Assembly (NCBI GenBank): GCA_030146905.1
Contig: JASLAV010000241.1
Span: 1 to 8,251, forward strand
Direction: 5' to 3'
DNA length: 8,251 bases
Source: Lentzea sp.
GTDB lineage: Bacteria; Actinomycetota; Actinomycetes; Mycobacteriales; Pseudonocardiaceae
Part shown: positions 7,832 through 8,251 of the stretch, in pieces
Layout of the letters: each line of letters opens with the position of its first letter
Position numbering within the stretch: the stretch's first letter is position 1
Notes under the pieces: model-generated
Seen by the model: the letters and a program-made list of their open reading frames with translations, nothing else
What the model was told of the DNA's origin: nothing
Database searches by the model: none
Program-made: the position numbers and the translations under genes

Positions 7832-7860
7832 TTGACGAGGGGGACAATCGCTGTCATATT
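7832..7860 (+). promoter_or_regulatory. Sigma-70-type promoter of the secreted-peptide operon
   Basis: TTGACG at 7832-7837 (5 of 6 consensus -35 bases) is followed after 17 bp by CATATT at 7855-7860 (4 of 6 consensus -10 bases). This is the optimal spacing for a housekeeping (HrdB-like) sigma factor. Transcription would start near 7867, leaving a leader of about 50 nt. The element lies upstream of the peptide gene and points at it, with no other plus-strand gene between. Confidence 0.65.
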
Positions 7861-7904
7861 CCTCTCCGCAGCGACGAGGCGGGGAGGTTCCTCGGCGCAA
7901 CGAA

Positions 7905-7910
7905 GAGGGG
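7905..7910 (+). promoter_or_regulatory. Ribosome binding site of the secreted-peptide gene
   Basis: GAGGGG lies 9 nt before ATG 7920, and the spacer is A-rich. This fixes the start of the 48-residue ORF and argues that the short gene is translated. Confidence 0.7.
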
Positions 7911-7919
7911 ATCAAGAAA

Positions 7920-8066
7920 ATGAGACGTGCCGGATTCTTAGGCGCACTGCTGGCCGCTGCGGCACTTGCCGTCGTCACCATTGCCAGTTCCGCTTCCGAC
8001 GCACAACCGACGGAATCGGAAAAAAAGACGGCTCTGATCATCGGGCCTTGCACGACCGAGTGCTGA
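7920..8066 (+). CDS. Small secreted peptide precursor, 48 residues, C-terminal Cys-X3-Cys
   Basis: I do not recognise a family. The product has a clear Sec-type signal peptide: basic MRR, a hydrophobic core (FLGALLAAAALAVV, residues 6-19) and small residues before a likely cut after SDA (residue 28). The predicted mature part is about 20 residues, charged first (PTESEKK, 30-36), then hydrophobic (ALII), ending GPCTTEC. Cys44 and Cys48 are the only cysteines and could form a small disulfide ring. Codon use differs from the neighbours: only 30 of 48 codons end in G or C, codon 2 is AGA and codon 7 (7938-7940) is TTA, which in actinomycetes can place expression under the bldA tRNA. A run of seven A (8020-8026) is a possible slippage site. 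The next gene starts 10 nt after the stop, so the two are probably one operon. Candidates are a toxin precursor, a signalling peptide or a small exported structural peptide. The SdpA-like neighbour favours the first. Confidence 0.72.
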   Translation: MRRAGFLGALLAAAALAVVTIASSASDAQPTESEKKTALIIGPCTTEC

Positions 8067-8076
8067 CCACTCCCCG

Positions 8077-8251
8077 ATGTCCACCGAAATGGACGCCGGG
8101 GCGCGGACCGCGAAAGGCATGATCTTCACGGGAACCGCGCTCGGACTGGTTTTCCTCGCCGCCACGGCCGTCCAGCTGCCCGCCGACGTCGTCGGGCACC
8201 GGATCAGCGCCCAGCGCGAGGCGTTCCGCCCCTTCTGGCCCGTCGGAATGC
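8077..8251 (+). CDS. Membrane-anchored protein, possibly SdpA family (partial)
   Basis: The first 58 residues are visible and the frame is open to the window end. A short polar N-terminus is followed by one hydrophobic helix at about 16-34 (IFTGTALGLVFLAATAVQL), then a linker and the sequence AFRPFWPVGM at the edge. From memory, SdpA-family proteins start with a single hydrophobic segment and soon reach a conserved block of the type F-x-P-Q-G-W-x-F-F-T; FWPVG would be its first part. In Bacillus, SdpA and SdpB are required to mature the secreted toxin peptide from SdpC, so a small secreted cysteine peptide just upstream fits. The assignment is inference from a fragment, and an unrelated small membrane protein remains possible. 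ATG 8077 is chosen for the short 10-nt gap, but no Shine-Dalgarno is evident; ATG 8089 and ATG 8119 are in-frame alternatives. Translation may be coupled to the peptide gene. Confidence 0.5.
   Translation, partial: MSTEMDAGARTAKGMIFTGTALGLVFLAATAVQLPADVVGHRISAQREAFRPFWPVGM

Larger units (their letters stand above)
7641..7919. promoter_or_regulatory. Divergent intergenic region between the SARP gene and the secreted-peptide operon
   Basis: This 279-bp non-coding gap is visibly richer in A/T than its flanks, especially around 7711-7770 and 7821-7860, as expected of promoter DNA. A rightward promoter is listed separately. For the leftward SARP gene I find AT-rich candidates between about 7710 and 7760 but no clear -35/-10 pair. 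Possible protein-binding elements are a 10-bp perfect palindrome GCGGTACCGC (7697-7706), a CCAGCG direct repeat (7681-7686 and 7694-7699, period 13) and a GCGTG-N4-CACGC inverted repeat (7786-7799). None matches a named operator that I can identify. Confidence 0.6.

Noticed and set aside
7811..8122. Plus-strand frame of 103 codons overlapping the secreted-peptide gene
   Set aside because: It lacks a good RBS and has an Arg-rich, featureless product. The 48-codon frame has an RBS and a clear signal peptide.
7778..8165. Minus-strand frames opposite the peptide and SdpA-like genes
   Set aside because: They have no RBS or motifs, and the plus-strand frames have much better support (signal peptide, membrane helix, promoter).
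1..8251. tRNA/rRNA genes, insertion sequences, CRISPR arrays
   Set aside because: I saw no tRNA-like cloverleaf, no rRNA sequence, no transposase motifs with flanking inverted repeats and no regularly spaced repeats.

Overview
The window comes from a high-GC actinomycete. Coding regions show the strong G/C bias at third codon positions typical of the group, several starts are GTG, and AfsR/SARP-type regulators sit beside nonribosomal peptide genes. A member of the Pseudonocardiales (Amycolatopsis, Saccharothrix or Lentzea type) is a reasonable guess, but the sequence alone does not settle it.

Bases 1-7640 carry four genes, all on the minus strand, and look like the regulatory edge of a nonribosomal peptide biosynthetic cluster. 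In transcription order they are: an AfsR-like SARP regulator (wHTH-BTAD-NB-ARC-TPR, 7640-4623); a second large regulator with nearly the reverse domain order (MalT-like STAND ATPase-TPR-wHTH-BTAD, 4521-1489); a strong hairpin terminator (1471-1431); a type II thioesterase (1342-608); and the start of an NRPS whose first domain is a condensation domain (611 to beyond base 1). The thioesterase stop and the NRPS start overlap as GTGA, so these two genes are probably translationally coupled. The two regulators probably control the cluster. The thioesterase would clear misprimed carrier proteins of the NRPS.

Bases 7641-7919 form a visibly AT-richer divergent promoter region. It contains a good sigma-70-type promoter facing right (TTGACG-N17-CATATT).

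Bases 7920-8251 hold a plus-strand operon of different character. The first gene encodes a 48-residue secreted peptide precursor with a signal peptide, a short mature part ending in a Cys-X3-Cys motif, a TTA codon and relaxed codon use. Ten bases after it begins a membrane protein cut by the window edge, whose visible part (one N-terminal membrane helix, then a short linker ending in FWPVG) resembles the start of SdpA-family proteins of sporulation-delaying-protein-type peptide systems. This peptide plus SdpA-like pair, divergent from a TPR-containing regulator, is the most interesting part of the window. It may be a small secreted toxin or signal system. The SdpA assignment rests on only 58 residues and is tentative.
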